64,000 nucleotides of DNA from Antrihabitans spumae (GTDB taxonomy: Bacteria > Actinomycetota > Actinomycetes > Mycobacteriales > Mycobacteriaceae), in the NCBI RefSeq assembly GCF_043944905.1, contig NZ_JBIMSN010000002.1, forward strand, positions 47,237-111,236, read 5' to 3'. Shown here in pieces: positions 26,432-35,595 of this stretch. The notes below the pieces were generated by a model. That model was given only the letters and a program-made list of their open reading frames with translations, did no database searches and had not been told where the DNA came from. The stretch's first letter is position 1. Each line of letters begins with the position of its first letter. The position numbers were made by a program, and so were the translations under genes.

Positions 26432-27040
26432 CTAGTCGACGAGGCTCGCCACCTCGGCGTCGGTGAGTGTCGTCTGGCCGGACCTGCCTGCATCGAGGGC
26501 TACGCGCATCGCTCGGTACAGCGGCCGTTCACCGAGCACGGCGTCGCGCGCCTCGGCCCGGAGTTGTTGCACGAGAACCGATGCCATCGCGGCAGCAGGC
26601 ACGAGATCGCCCGCAGCAAGGGCGTCGGCAAGCCCACGCTGGCCGCGGGCGTTGAGTTCGCGTCCGGCATCGTCGATGTACATCGCCAATCCGATGGTGG
26701 CACTGGAATTTTCGTCGCTGATGCGAAGCAACACGCGGTTGACCCTCGACACCCGGACGAGCAGTTCGACCGATACTGCCTTGGAGGCGTCGACGTGCCG
26801 AGATCCGAGCACGCGTCGCACATGGATCACGTTGTCCGTCAATGTGATCCGGACCCGGAGTCCCACGATCGATACGAGTACCAACGGTACCCCGACGATG
26901 AGGCCCGTGATGATCGCTGCCGTCGCCGATACGACGAAACTCAGCAGCACCGCAAGCAGCACGCCGACCGCGGTCGAGACGAGAGCGGTCTTCACCAGTC
27001 GTGGCGCAATCAGTTCGCGCGCTACGAGATCCAGGGACAC
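26432..27040 (-). CDS. Two-helix membrane protein of unknown function
   Basis: About 202 residues from GTG 27040, four bases after the hisS stop; TTG 27055 would overlap hisS by 11 bases. Two adjoining membrane helices cover about 20-60 (ALVSTAVGVLLAVLLSFVVS, then IITGLIVGVPLVLVSIVGL). A PH-like beta-rich stretch follows (ITLTDNVIHVRRVLGSRHVDAS), then a helical cytosolic tail (GQRGLADALAAGDLV). No named family was recognised. It lies between hisS and mdh on the same strand and is likely co-transcribed with both. Confidence 0.7.
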   Translation of the reverse strand: MSLDLVARELIAPRLVKTALVSTAVGVLLAVLLSFVVSATAAIITGLIVGVPLVLVSIVGLRVRITLTDNVIHVRRVLGSRHVDASKAVSVELLVRVSRVNRVLLRISDENSSATIGLAMYIDDAGRELNARGQRGLADALAAGDLVPAAAMASVLVQQLRAEARDAVLGERPLYRAMRVALDAGRSGQTTLTDAEVASLVD

Positions 27041-27044
27041 AGGC

Positions 27045-28316
27045 TCATCCGGCAAGGATCGCTCCCGTCACTGCGACGATGTCGTCGATCGGCACCTGCT
27101 GCTGCTCCCCCGTACCGAGGTTCTTGACACCGATCGTCTCGTCGGCAAGGTCGCGTTCGCCGAGGACAAGCGCGATTTTCGCGCCCGAACGGTCCGCGGC
27201 CTTCATCGCACCCTTCACGCCGCGCCCGCCGTAGGCGAGATCGGTCCGAATGCCCTCGGCGCGTAGCCGTCCCGCGATCTCGACGAGCTTCGCCTTCGCG
27301 TCGTCACCGAGCGGGACACCGAAAACGTCGCACCGAGCGGGCACACCTGCCGACTTACCTTCCGCGGCGAGCGCAAGAATCGTGCGGTCGACACCGAGCC
27401 CGAACCCGATGCCGGACAATTCCTGACCGCCGAGTTGTGCCATCAGGCCGTCGTAACGACCGCCGCCGCCGATACCAGATTGTGCGCCGAGGCCGTCGTG
27501 CACGAACTCGAACGTCGTCTTCGTGTAGTAGTCCAGACCGCGGACCATACGTGGGTTGACGACGTACGGGACCCCGAGCGCATCGAGGTGACGCAGCACT
27601 TCGTCGAAGTGCGCCTTCGCCGTATCGGACAGGTGATCGATCATCAGCGGTGCGGCCGCGGTCATCTCCTTGACCTCAGGACGCTTGTCGTCGAGCACCC
27701 GCAGTGGGTTCAGCTCGGCACGACGGCGGGTGTCGTCGTCGAGGTCGAGCCCGAACAGGAACTCCTGCAACAGTTCCCGGTACTGCGGTCGGCAGGAATC
27801 GTCACCGAGCGAGGTGATCTCCAGCCGGAAACCGTCTAGCCCGAGGCCGCGGAAGCCGGCGTCGGCCACAGCGATGACCTCCGCGTCGAGTGCTGGATCG
27901 TCGACGCCGATCGCCTCGACGCCGACCTGCTGCAGTTGCCGGTAGCGCCCGGCCTGCGGTCGCTCGTACCGGAAGAACGGTCCCGCATAACTCAGCTTGA
28001 CCGGCAGCGCACCCCGATCGAGGCCGTGCTCGATGACCGCCCGCATCACACCGGCCGTGCCCTCGGGTCGCAGTGTCACGCTGCGCTCACCGCGGTCGGC
28101 GAAGGTGTACATCTCCTTGCTCACGACATCGGTCGACTCTCCGACGCCACGGGCGAACAGTGCCGTGTCCTCGAACACCGGTAGCTCGATGTGGCTGTAG
28201 CCGGCCATTCTCGCAGCGCCAGTCAGTCCGTCGCGTACGGCGACGAACTCCGCGGACGCGGGCGGCACATAGTCGGGCACGCCCTTGGGCGCCGAAAAAG
28301 AACTTGGCTTGCTCAC
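27045..28316 (-). CDS. hisS: Histidine--tRNA ligase
   Basis: 423 residues, class II synthetase. GTG 28316 overlaps the upstream hydrolase stop (GTGA). Motif 2 is in TLRPEGTAGVMRAVIEHG and FFRYERPQAGRYRQLQQ. The histidine-specific regions are RGLDYYTKTTFEF and GGGRYDGLMAQLGG, with the motif 3 region at GIGFGLGVDRTI. A C-terminal anticodon-binding domain begins near VPARCDVFGV. Order MBL hydrolase-hisS matches Rv2581c-Rv2580c. Confidence 0.96.
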   Translation of the reverse strand: MSKPSSFSAPKGVPDYVPPASAEFVAVRDGLTGAARMAGYSHIELPVFEDTALFARGVGESTDVVSKEMYTFADRGERSVTLRPEGTAGVMRAVIEHGLDRGALPVKLSYAGPFFRYERPQAGRYRQLQQVGVEAIGVDDPALDAEVIAVADAGFRGLGLDGFRLEITSLGDDSCRPQYRELLQEFLFGLDLDDDTRRRAELNPLRVLDDKRPEVKEMTAAAPLMIDHLSDTAKAHFDEVLRHLDALGVPYVVNPRMVRGLDYYTKTTFEFVHDGLGAQSGIGGGGRYDGLMAQLGGQELSGIGFGLGVDRTILALAAEGKSAGVPARCDVFGVPLGDDAKAKLVEIAGRLRAEGIRTDLAYGGRGVKGAMKAADRSGAKIALVLGERDLADETIGVKNLGTGEQQQVPIDDIVAVTGAILAG

Positions 28317-29041
28317 GATGGACTACCTTCCCGAATCTGAGGCGACATCGATGATCGCTCCGCAGCTACGCGACCGAGTCCAACGAGAAACGGGTTGCCC
28401 GCGCGCTCCCGGCCGATGGTTGTGGTCGTGCCGTGTCCCGGCAGTACGGTCGTCGCGTCGTCGAGGACAAGGAGTTTGGCTGCGATCGAACGCAGCAACT
28501 GCTCACCGTCGCCACCGGGCAGATCGCTTCTGCCGATCGAATCGGCGAACAGGGTATCGCCGGTGAAGACGAGGTCGGCCGAGCCGGCGTCGCTGTCGAT
28601 TCGACTGCGTAGAACCACCGATCCCTGCGTATGGCCAGGGGTGTGGTCGATCCTGAAGGAGATCCCCGCAAGCTCGAGCACGTCGCCGTCTGCGAACTCC
28701 TCGACCAGTCGTGGTTCTGCGAACGTCATGCCCGCGATGAACTGCCCCATCTGCGGACCGACACCTGCCGTCGGATCGGCGAGCATGTGCCGGTCGGCTG
28801 CGTGAATGTAGGCCGCGACGTCGTGCTCGTCGCAGATTTCCTGTGCACTCCACGTGTGGTCGAGATGACCGTGCGTCAACAGCACCGCGGTCGGCGTGAG
28901 TGCCGACGACTCCAGGAATCGACGTAGAGGCTCGGCGGCGTCCTGTCCGGGATCGACGACAACGCATTCGGTTGCGTTGTCGTGCGCGATCACGTAGCAG
29001 TTCGTCTGGAACATTCCGGCCGGAAATCCAGTGACAAGCAC
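28313..29041 (-). CDS. MBL-fold metallo-hydrolase, glyoxalase II-like
   Basis: 242 residues. The metallo-beta-lactamase zinc motif is THGHLDHTW at about 56-64; further ligand regions are HTPGHTQGSV (about 134-143), FTGDTLF (about 159-165) and LPGHGTTTT (about 201-209). This is the layout of Rv2581c-type hydroxyacylglutathione hydrolase-like proteins. Actinobacteria use mycothiol rather than glutathione, so the thioester substrate may be a mycothiol conjugate; that is inference. The start is GTG 29041. It is the first gene of the cluster with hisS. Confidence 0.9.
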   Translation of the reverse strand: MLVTGFPAGMFQTNCYVIAHDNATECVVVDPGQDAAEPLRRFLESSALTPTAVLLTHGHLDHTWSAQEICDEHDVAAYIHAADRHMLADPTAGVGPQMGQFIAGMTFAEPRLVEEFADGDVLELAGISFRIDHTPGHTQGSVVLRSRIDSDAGSADLVFTGDTLFADSIGRSDLPGGDGEQLLRSIAAKLLVLDDATTVLPGHGTTTTIGRERAGNPFLVGLGRVAAERSSMSPQIREGSPS

Positions 29042-29223
29042 GGGTGGGAAGCTCCTCGAGGTGGGCAGAGGTGGTTATCGGGGTCGAGCGTGATCCCGCG
29101 TTACAGCGTATGCGCAGCGACCCGCCAGGCTCGTCTCAGGTACGGATGGCAGACTCTAACCTCGGCCAGCATGATCAGGGTCGATTCGAAGCAGACACCC
29201 CGAAGACCAGGAGGACCGCGGCA

Positions 29224-30054
29224 GTGCCCACAAACGAACAGCGACGTGAGGCGGCGAAGCGCAAACTGGAGCGACAGCTCGAGCGACGCGCACAACGGGC
29301 GCGGAAGCGACAGCTACTCACAATCGCGGGTTCGGTACTTGCCGTCGTACTCGTGGCCGGCGGTGTCGCAGCGGTCTACTTCGTAACCAAGGGCGACGAC
29401 AGCGCGACCGATACAGCCGCTGCCTGCGCCTACCCTTCGAGTCCCGAGCCCGCCGCCAAGCCGGTCGACCCGCCGAAGGCCGACGGGGTCGAGGCAACCG
29501 ACGACACGATCACCGCAAGTATCGAGACGAACCAGGGCAATATCGGTCTCACGCTCGACAACTCCAAGTCGCCGTGCACCGTCAACAACTTCTACAGCCT
29601 CGCGAGCCAGGGCTACTACGACAACACGACCTGCCACCGAATCGTGAACGGCGCCAGCCTCAAGGTGCTGCAGTGTGGCGACCCGTCGGCAACGGGCGCA
29701 GGCGGACCCGGATACACCTTCGCCGACGAGTACCCGACGCCGCCCGGCGGACCCGATCCCACCGCGACGCAGCCGAGCGACCTGTACAAGCGGGGCGTCG
29801 TCGCAATGGCCAACGCCGGACCCGGAACCAACGGGAGCCAGTTCTTCCTCGTCTTCGGCGACTCGCAGCTGCCTGCCGCGTACACGATCTTCGGAACGGT
29901 CGACGAGACCGGCCTGCAAACCCTCGACAAGATCGCCGCCAACGGGGTCGCACCGCCGCCGAACACTCCGCCGGCACCCGAAGGATCGCCCGACCCCGAA
30001 GACGGCACGCCCAAGCAGCCCGTCGAGTTGACGTCGGTAAGGATGGACAACTGA
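29224..30054 (+). CDS. ppiB: Membrane-anchored cyclophilin-type peptidyl-prolyl isomerase
   Basis: 276 residues. GTG 29224 has AGGAGG about ten bases upstream and gives the N-terminus seen in Rv2582 (VPTNEQRREAAKRKLERQLE). A strongly basic helix precedes one membrane helix at about 39-62. A linker leads to the cyclophilin domain (about 100-276) with GSQFFLVFGDSQLPAAYTIFG as the core. The usual FHRV is CHRIVNG, so the catalytic Arg is kept. It should help fold proteins outside the membrane. A lipoprotein paralogue follows with one shared base. Confidence 0.9.
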   Translation: MPTNEQRREAAKRKLERQLERRAQRARKRQLLTIAGSVLAVVLVAGGVAAVYFVTKGDDSATDTAAACAYPSSPEPAAKPVDPPKADGVEATDDTITASIETNQGNIGLTLDNSKSPCTVNNFYSLASQGYYDNTTCHRIVNGASLKVLQCGDPSATGAGGPGYTFADEYPTPPGGPDPTATQPSDLYKRGVVAMANAGPGTNGSQFFLVFGDSQLPAAYTIFGTVDETGLQTLDKIAANGVAPPPNTPPAPEGSPDPEDGTPKQPVELTSVRMDN

Positions 30055-30815
30055 TGCGTCGCGCACTCCTCGCCGCCGCCGGCATCGGACTGCTGCTCGC
30101 CTCGGTGGGCTGCTCCGACGATTCCGGTTCGGCAACAGCCCAGGATTCTTCGGTCCGATCGACGGCCAAGGCAACGCCGAGCGAGTCTGCCTCGGCGACA
30201 ACGACCAAGTCGACAACTCCGGGTGCAACCGAATGCGCGTACCCGTCGTCGCGGACGGCGTCGAAGCCTGTCGAGGCCCCGGGTTCCGAGGTCCCGCCTG
30301 CCGGCGCTGCGACACTCGTGAATCTCACGACGAGCCAGGGACCCATCGGGTTGACCCTCGATCCGGTCAAGGCACCGTGCACGGTCAACAGCTTCGTGAG
30401 CCTCGTCGACCAGCAGTATTTCGATTCGACGTCGTGCCACCGGCTCACCACCGCCGACTCACTGAAGGTGCTCCAATGCGGTGACCCGTCCGGCACCGGC
30501 GCAGGCGGACCCGGTTACAGCTTCGCCGACGAGTACCCGGCGACCGATCCAGCGCTGAGCAGCGACTCGACTCTGTACAAGCGCGGAACCCTCGCCATGG
30601 CCAATGCTGGACCCAACACGAACGGCAGCCAGTTCTTCCTCGTCTACGCGGACTCGCAGTTGCCGCCCGCCTACACGATCTTCGGCACGATCGACGAAGC
30701 TGGGCTTGCGACGCTCGACAAGGTCGCAGCAGCCGGTGTCGAGGCCAGTGCGCGCGGCACCGACGACGGCAAGCCGACCCTGCCTGTCGAGATCACAGCC
30801 GCACAAACAGCCTGA
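30054..30815 (+). CDS. Cyclophilin-type peptidyl-prolyl isomerase, lipoprotein
   Basis: 253 residues. The signal peptide ends in a lipobox-like ASVGC (Cys about 20), then a Ser/Thr-rich linker. The cyclophilin domain starts near VNLTTSQGPIGLTLD and contains CHRLTTADSLKVLQCGDP and GSQFFLVYADSQLPPAYTIFG. It is a tandem paralogue of the preceding gene (ATG shares a base with its TGA) but anchored by lipid instead of a helix. Both keep a Cys pair flanking the active site (CHR...LQCGD). A perfect palindrome follows 12 bases after the stop. Confidence 0.88.
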   Translation: MRRALLAAAGIGLLLASVGCSDDSGSATAQDSSVRSTAKATPSESASATTTKSTTPGATECAYPSSRTASKPVEAPGSEVPPAGAATLVNLTTSQGPIGLTLDPVKAPCTVNSFVSLVDQQYFDSTSCHRLTTADSLKVLQCGDPSGTGAGGPGYSFADEYPATDPALSSDSTLYKRGTLAMANAGPNTNGSQFFLVYADSQLPPAYTIFGTIDEAGLATLDKVAAAGVEASARGTDDGKPTLPVEITAAQTA

Positions 30816-30827
30816 GGCCGCAAGCGG

Positions 30828-30873
30828 CTCGTGAGTCCTTTCGGAGGTTGGAACCTCCGAAAGGACTCACGAG
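30828..30873. repeat. Dispersed palindrome, copy 2 (perfect 46 bp, terminator-like)
   Basis: Perfect inverted repeat: a 22-bp arm at 30828-30849 and its exact complement at 30852-30873, with a two-base GG loop. The outer 14 bases match the arms of the repeat at 5811-5856. It lies between the convergent cyclophilin (stop 30815) and relA (stop 30886) genes, and would stop transcription from both sides. With so small a loop, an RNA hairpin would open a few inner pairs. Confidence 0.8.
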
Positions 30874-30885
30874 GCGCGAAGGGCC

Positions 30886-33273
30886 CTACTGCGCTGAGGT
30901 GACCCGATAGACGTCGTACACGCCTTCTACATTGCGTACGACGTTGAGCACATGTCCCAGATGCTTCGGATCACCCATCTCGAAGGTGAACTTGCTGATC
31001 GCGACGCGGTCCCCCGAGGTTGTCACCGATGCCGACAGGATGTTGACCCGTTCGTCGGCAAGAACCTTGGTGACATCCGACAGCAGGCGGTGACGATCGA
31101 GTGCTTCGATCTGGATCGCGACCAGGAACACCGATGACGGCGACGGTGCCCATTCGACGGCGATGAAGCGTTCCTCTTGCTCTTTGAGCGAGCCGGCGTT
31201 CGTGCAGTCGGTGCGATGCACACTCACCGCACCGCCCCGTGTGACGAAGCCGAGGATCTCGTCGCCGGGCACCGGCGTGCAACACTTCGCGAGCTTCGCG
31301 ACCGTTCCGGACGCACCGGGGATCAGCACACCGACATCGCCGGAGGTCCGCGGCCGAACCGGAACGTTCGACGGAGTCGACCGCTCGGCCAACTCCTCCT
31401 CGACCGCACCTACACCACCGAGTTGCGCGACGAGTCGCTGCACCACGTGTTGAGCCGAGACGTTCTTCTCACCGATCGCCGTATAGAGCGCGGAGACGTC
31501 GATGTATCGAAGTTCGTGCGCGATCGCGGACATCGATTCGGCATTCATCAAGCGCTGCAACGGAAGTCCGACTCTGCGGACCTCCTTGCCGATGGCTTCC
31601 TTGCCCGCTTCGAGTGCTTCTTCGCGACGTTCCTTCGCGAACCACTGCCGAATTTTCGCCTTGGCGCGCGGTGAGACGACGAACTGCTGCCAGTCCCTGC
31701 TCGGTCCGGCCGTTGCGGCCTTCGAGGTGAACACCTCGACGACCTCACCGTTTTCGAGTTCCCGTTCGAGCGCGACCAGACGACCGTTGACCCGTGCGCC
31801 GATACACCGGTGCCCGACCTCGGTGTGGACCGCGTACGCGAAGTCGACCGGCGTCGACCCCGCAGGCAACGTGATCACATCGCCCTTCGGGGTGAACACG
31901 AAGATCTCTTTGACCGCGAGATCGAAGCGCAGCGATTCGAGGAACTCCCCCGGATCGGCTGCTTCCCGCTGCCAATCGAGCAACTGTCGCATCCAGGCCA
32001 TGTCGTCGACTTCGGTGCTGTCGCCGGTGTTCTTGCCTTTGGTTTCCTTGTAGCGCCAGTGCGCGGCAATGCCGAACTCGGCGGTGCGGTGCATGTCCGT
32101 CGTTCGGATCTGGACCTCGAGCGGCTTGCCTTCGGGTCCGACGACGGTGGTGTGCAGCGACTGATAAACCCCGTAGCGCGGCTGTGCGATGTAGTCCTTG
32201 AATCGGCCTGCCATCGGCTGCCACAGCGAATGCACGACGCCGACAGCGGCGTAGCAGTCACGGATCTCGTCGCACAGGATCCGCACACCGACCAGATCGT
32301 GAATGTCGTCGAAGTCGCGGCCCTTGACGATCATCTTCTGATAGATCGACCAGTAGTGCTTCGGGCGACCCTCGACGACCGCGCTGATCCTCGACTGGTT
32401 GAGAGTCGAATTGATTTCCGCCCGCACCTTGGCCAGATAGGTATCGCGCGATGGGGCACGGTCGGCGACCAGACGGACGATCTCGTCGTACTTCTTCGGA
32501 TGCAGGATCGCGAACGACAGATCCTCCAGCTCCCACTTGACCGTCGCCATACCGAGCCTATGCGCGAGCGGCGCAATGACTTCGAGCGTTTCCTTCGCCT
32601 TGCGAGCCTGCTTCTCGGGAGGCAGGAACCGCATGGTCCGCATGTTGTGCAACCGGTCGGCAACCTTGATGACGAGAACGCGCGGATCGCGTGCCATCGC
32701 GATGATCATCTTGCGAATCGTTTCCGCTTCGGCAGCGTTCCCGAGGTTGACCTTGTCGAGTTTGGTGACGCCGTCGACAAGGTGCGCGACCTCGTCGCCG
32801 AAATCCTCGGTCAACTGCTGCAGCGAGTAACCGGTGTCTTCGACGGTGTCGTGAAGCAACGCGGCGACGAGGGTGATCGTGTCCATGCCGAGTTCGGCAA
32901 GAATGCTGGCAACCGCAAGAGGATGCGTGATGTACGGGTCGCCCGACTTCCGCATCTGATTCGCGTGCTTGTCGTCGGCGACGTCGTAGGCGCGCTGCAG
33001 CAACGCCAGGTTGGCCTTCGGATACAACTCGCGATGGACCGCGACGAGGGGCTCGAGCTGCGGTTTGACAGCGGCATGGCGTTGGGCCGTGATGCGGCGC
33101 GCAAGCCGGGCACGGACGCGTCTCGATGCCGAGGTCGGAACGGGTGCAGGCGTGGCAACCTCGGCCGCCGCGGGCTCGGGCGACTCCTTCGGCTCCTTGG
33201 TCTCGGCGCGTTCCACATGAGTGTTGTCCACCTCAGTGGTGTCCACGCTTGCGCCATCGAGATGCTGAGTCAT
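30886..33273 (-). CDS. relA: Bifunctional (p)ppGpp synthetase/hydrolase RelA (Rsh)
   Basis: 795 residues, full-length RSH protein. The HD hydrolase domain contains ALLHDTVEDTGYSL, and the synthetase domain has the region YQSLHTTVVGPEGKPLEVQIRT. TGS follows with VFTPKGDVITLPAGSTPVDF, then a helical/zinc-finger-like part (KCCTPVPGDEILGF) and a C-terminal ACT domain. The hydrolase residues are intact, so it can likely make and remove the stringent-response alarmone. Order relA-apt-SBP-secF-secD-yajC matches mycobacteria. The 3' end meets the palindromic repeat. Confidence 0.96.
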   Translation of the reverse strand: MTQHLDGASVDTTEVDNTHVERAETKEPKESPEPAAAEVATPAPVPTSASRRVRARLARRITAQRHAAVKPQLEPLVAVHRELYPKANLALLQRAYDVADDKHANQMRKSGDPYITHPLAVASILAELGMDTITLVAALLHDTVEDTGYSLQQLTEDFGDEVAHLVDGVTKLDKVNLGNAAEAETIRKMIIAMARDPRVLVIKVADRLHNMRTMRFLPPEKQARKAKETLEVIAPLAHRLGMATVKWELEDLSFAILHPKKYDEIVRLVADRAPSRDTYLAKVRAEINSTLNQSRISAVVEGRPKHYWSIYQKMIVKGRDFDDIHDLVGVRILCDEIRDCYAAVGVVHSLWQPMAGRFKDYIAQPRYGVYQSLHTTVVGPEGKPLEVQIRTTDMHRTAEFGIAAHWRYKETKGKNTGDSTEVDDMAWMRQLLDWQREAADPGEFLESLRFDLAVKEIFVFTPKGDVITLPAGSTPVDFAYAVHTEVGHRCIGARVNGRLVALERELENGEVVEVFTSKAATAGPSRDWQQFVVSPRAKAKIRQWFAKERREEALEAGKEAIGKEVRRVGLPLQRLMNAESMSAIAHELRYIDVSALYTAIGEKNVSAQHVVQRLVAQLGGVGAVEEELAERSTPSNVPVRPRTSGDVGVLIPGASGTVAKLAKCCTPVPGDEILGFVTRGGAVSVHRTDCTNAGSLKEQEERFIAVEWAPSPSSVFLVAIQIEALDRHRLLSDVTKVLADERVNILSASVTTSGDRVAISKFTFEMGDPKHLGHVLNVVRNVEGVYDVYRVTSAQ

Positions 33274-33348
33274 GCCTCACCTCCTCATCCGCAGAGTGTT
33301 CGACCCCCGGTGCGCGACGACAACATCGCTTCGTTCAACTTTAGTCCC

Positions 33349-33888
33349 TCAGATCTGGACGAGAGACCGCAGAGGCATCGATGGCAGTTCGCGTTCGACC
33401 TTTTCGCGCCCCGCTAGTGCGTTGAGTTCGAGCACGACGGCTAGGGCAACTACTTCGGCACCCGCGTCGGTCAGCAACTCCGCGGCTGCGACGAGGGTGC
33501 CGCCGGTGGCGAGGACGTCGTCGAGAAGCAATACCTTGCGGCCGCGAAGATCGACGCCGTCGGCGGGAATTTCGAGCGTCGCCGTGCCGTACTCGAGTGC
33601 ATATTGCCTGGCGATGACCGGCGGCGGAAGTTTGCCGCTCTTCCGCACGGCGAGTACGCCGCAGCGTTTTGCGACAGCGACCGCTCCACCGATGAGAAAG
33701 CCCCGTGCGTCGATGCCTGCGACGACATCTGCATCGGGTGCGAGTTCGGCAAGCGGACGGACTAGAGCATCGAATCCTGCAGCGTCGGCGAACACCGGCG
33801 TCAGGTCGGCGAACCGCACGCCCGGCACCGGAAAATCGGGTGCCCAGCGCGTGAGCCGCTCGACCGCCTGCGCCGCGCTCTCGGTCAT
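33349..33888 (-). CDS. apt: Adenine phosphoribosyltransferase
   Basis: 179 residues; makes AMP from adenine and PRPP in purine salvage. The PRPP loop VLLLDDVLATGGTLVAAAELL is at about 119-139, and the N-terminal PGVRFADLTPVF is typical of Apt. GIDARGFLIGGAVA carries the pyrophosphate-binding region. The start overlaps the stop of the upstream lipoprotein gene by four bases, and relA follows 75 bases downstream, giving an SBP-apt-relA unit as in M. tuberculosis. Confidence 0.95.
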   Translation of the reverse strand: MTESAAQAVERLTRWAPDFPVPGVRFADLTPVFADAAGFDALVRPLAELAPDADVVAGIDARGFLIGGAVAVAKRCGVLAVRKSGKLPPPVIARQYALEYGTATLEIPADGVDLRGRKVLLLDDVLATGGTLVAAAELLTDAGAEVVALAVVLELNALAGREKVERELPSMPLRSLVQI

Positions 33889-35594
33889 TTCTTCAGGACC
33901 CAGCGATCCATGTTCCAGCCGGCGCCTGCTTTGGTCGGATTGACGACGCCGGACGCCAAACCTTCTGCGAAGGCGAACGTCCGCGGCGAATCGAACAGCG
34001 GTATCGACGGCATCTCACTCCACAGCAGTGCTTCTGCCTCGCTGGACAGTCGCATCTGGACGTCGCCTGCGCCGTTGGTCAGCAGTTGGTCGACGAGGTC
34101 GTTGTAGCGCGGGTTGTCGAACTTCGAATAGTTGATTCCCGCACCGCTACGCAGCGAAACCAACGCATCGGTGTTGACGCCCGACCCCGCCGGCCCCTCG
34201 ACCGAGGCGGTTCCGCCGAGCAACGCATCGACCTGACCGTCGCGCAGTGCAAGCGGCGTGAACTGCGGCGACGATACGTCCTGCACCGTGATGCCCGCGT
34301 CCCTACATGCCTCTGTGATGACCCGAACCGTTTGCGCTCGACGTTCGTCGGGTGCGGTGTAACCGATTCGGACAGTTGGGTTCTGCTCGCCGGCCGCGGC
34401 AAGCGCTGCGGTCGAACCGGGAACGTCTGCGTTGCTGTACTTTCCGCCTTCTGCGGCGGCGACGGGTCCGTAGATCAAAGTGTCGGACTGCACGGTCCGC
34501 GAGTTGAGCACCCCCGAGCCGAGGCCCTGGGTCCGGTTGTAGTCGGGGTGACCGAGTTCGTCGAAGAGTTTCTTCCGCGGCACACACAGCGCGAATGCCC
34601 TACGCGCATCGACGGATTGGAATACACCCGAGGTCGCGAGCATCAACTGTTCGGAACTGCGGGACGGTTCGTTGGACGCATCGAACCCTGAAAGGTCGAG
34701 GTCGCCGACCGACTTCGCGCCGATGTCGAGAACCTCGACGGCGTTGGCCTCGATCTTGGCCTTCACGTCGTTGTTCCTGCCGAACAACACGATTCGTGGC
34801 GTCGCCGGCGCGTTACCCCACCAGCGTTCGTTCGCCACGAGCACCAAACCGTCTTCCGCGCTGAAGGATTCGACTCGATACGGACCCGAGGACGGTAGCA
34901 GCGACAGATCGAGTGGACCCGGAGTCAGCTTCCAGCCGTTGTTCCAGAAGTCGGCGATCCTGCCGAGCGCGTCGTTGTCACCGGACTGCAACACAGAGAC
35001 GATGTTCGCGACCCCCGCGACCCGTGTCGCGACGTGCGCGGGCAGCAATTCCGTTGCACCGAAAAGCGACTTCCACTCCGCGAACCCTCTGCCTGGCCGG
35101 AAGACGACCTTGGCGTCTTTCGATCCTGGCTGGCAATCGACACGTTCGATATCGGAGTAGCCCGCGGTCGAGGCCGCGTCGAACATCGGCACCAGGTCGC
35201 CGTCGTCGTTGGTGCGCGTGAACTTTCCGCTGCGCGCAGCCCACGCCAGTGCCATGTCCTCGCACGAGGTGGGTATGCCGTCTGAGTACACGCCCGCCGG
35301 ATCGAGGCGGTACTGAATTGTCAGTGCTTCCCCGGGTACGACGCTTGCCGTGCCGTAGTCGGTGTCCATCAACGTCCCACCCTGCGGACCCGTGTAGCTG
35401 AAGCCCGTCAGCACCCGCGGAAACGCTTGTGCCGCAGCGCTGAAGGCACCTTCGGCCGTATTTCCGTTGTAGGTGGTGATCACGCTGTCGACCGCGTACC
35501 CGATGGACGGAACTTGGCTTTCACTCGAACAACCGGTAACCGTGCCGGCGGCCAGGGCACCGGCAGCGATCAGACTCACGTACGCGCGGCGCAT
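33885..35594 (-). CDS. ABC transporter substrate-binding lipoprotein, family 5-like
   Basis: 569 residues from ATG 35594, which starts a lipoprotein signal (MRRAYVSLIAAGALAAG) ending TVTGC at Cys about 21. The mature protein has the SBP_bac_5 (peptide/nickel-type) pattern, for example GPYRVESFSAEDGLVLVANERWWGN. It matches Rv2585c in position, between apt and secF. No permease or ATPase genes are adjacent, so the ligand and partner are unknown. The start lies one base after the secF stop, so it is coupled to the Sec genes. Confidence 0.88.
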   Translation of the reverse strand: MRRAYVSLIAAGALAAGTVTGCSSESQVPSIGYAVDSVITTYNGNTAEGAFSAAAQAFPRVLTGFSYTGPQGGTLMDTDYGTASVVPGEALTIQYRLDPAGVYSDGIPTSCEDMALAWAARSGKFTRTNDDGDLVPMFDAASTAGYSDIERVDCQPGSKDAKVVFRPGRGFAEWKSLFGATELLPAHVATRVAGVANIVSVLQSGDNDALGRIADFWNNGWKLTPGPLDLSLLPSSGPYRVESFSAEDGLVLVANERWWGNAPATPRIVLFGRNNDVKAKIEANAVEVLDIGAKSVGDLDLSGFDASNEPSRSSEQLMLATSGVFQSVDARRAFALCVPRKKLFDELGHPDYNRTQGLGSGVLNSRTVQSDTLIYGPVAAAEGGKYSNADVPGSTAALAAAGEQNPTVRIGYTAPDERRAQTVRVITEACRDAGITVQDVSSPQFTPLALRDGQVDALLGGTASVEGPAGSGVNTDALVSLRSGAGINYSKFDNPRYNDLVDQLLTNGAGDVQMRLSSEAEALLWSEMPSIPLFDSPRTFAFAEGLASGVVNPTKAGAGWNMDRWVLKK

Positions 35595-35595
35595 G

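Noticed and set aside
26383..26493. N-terminal extension of malate dehydrogenase
   Set aside because: The Rossmann domain begins right after GTG 26382, which has a GAGGAG site.
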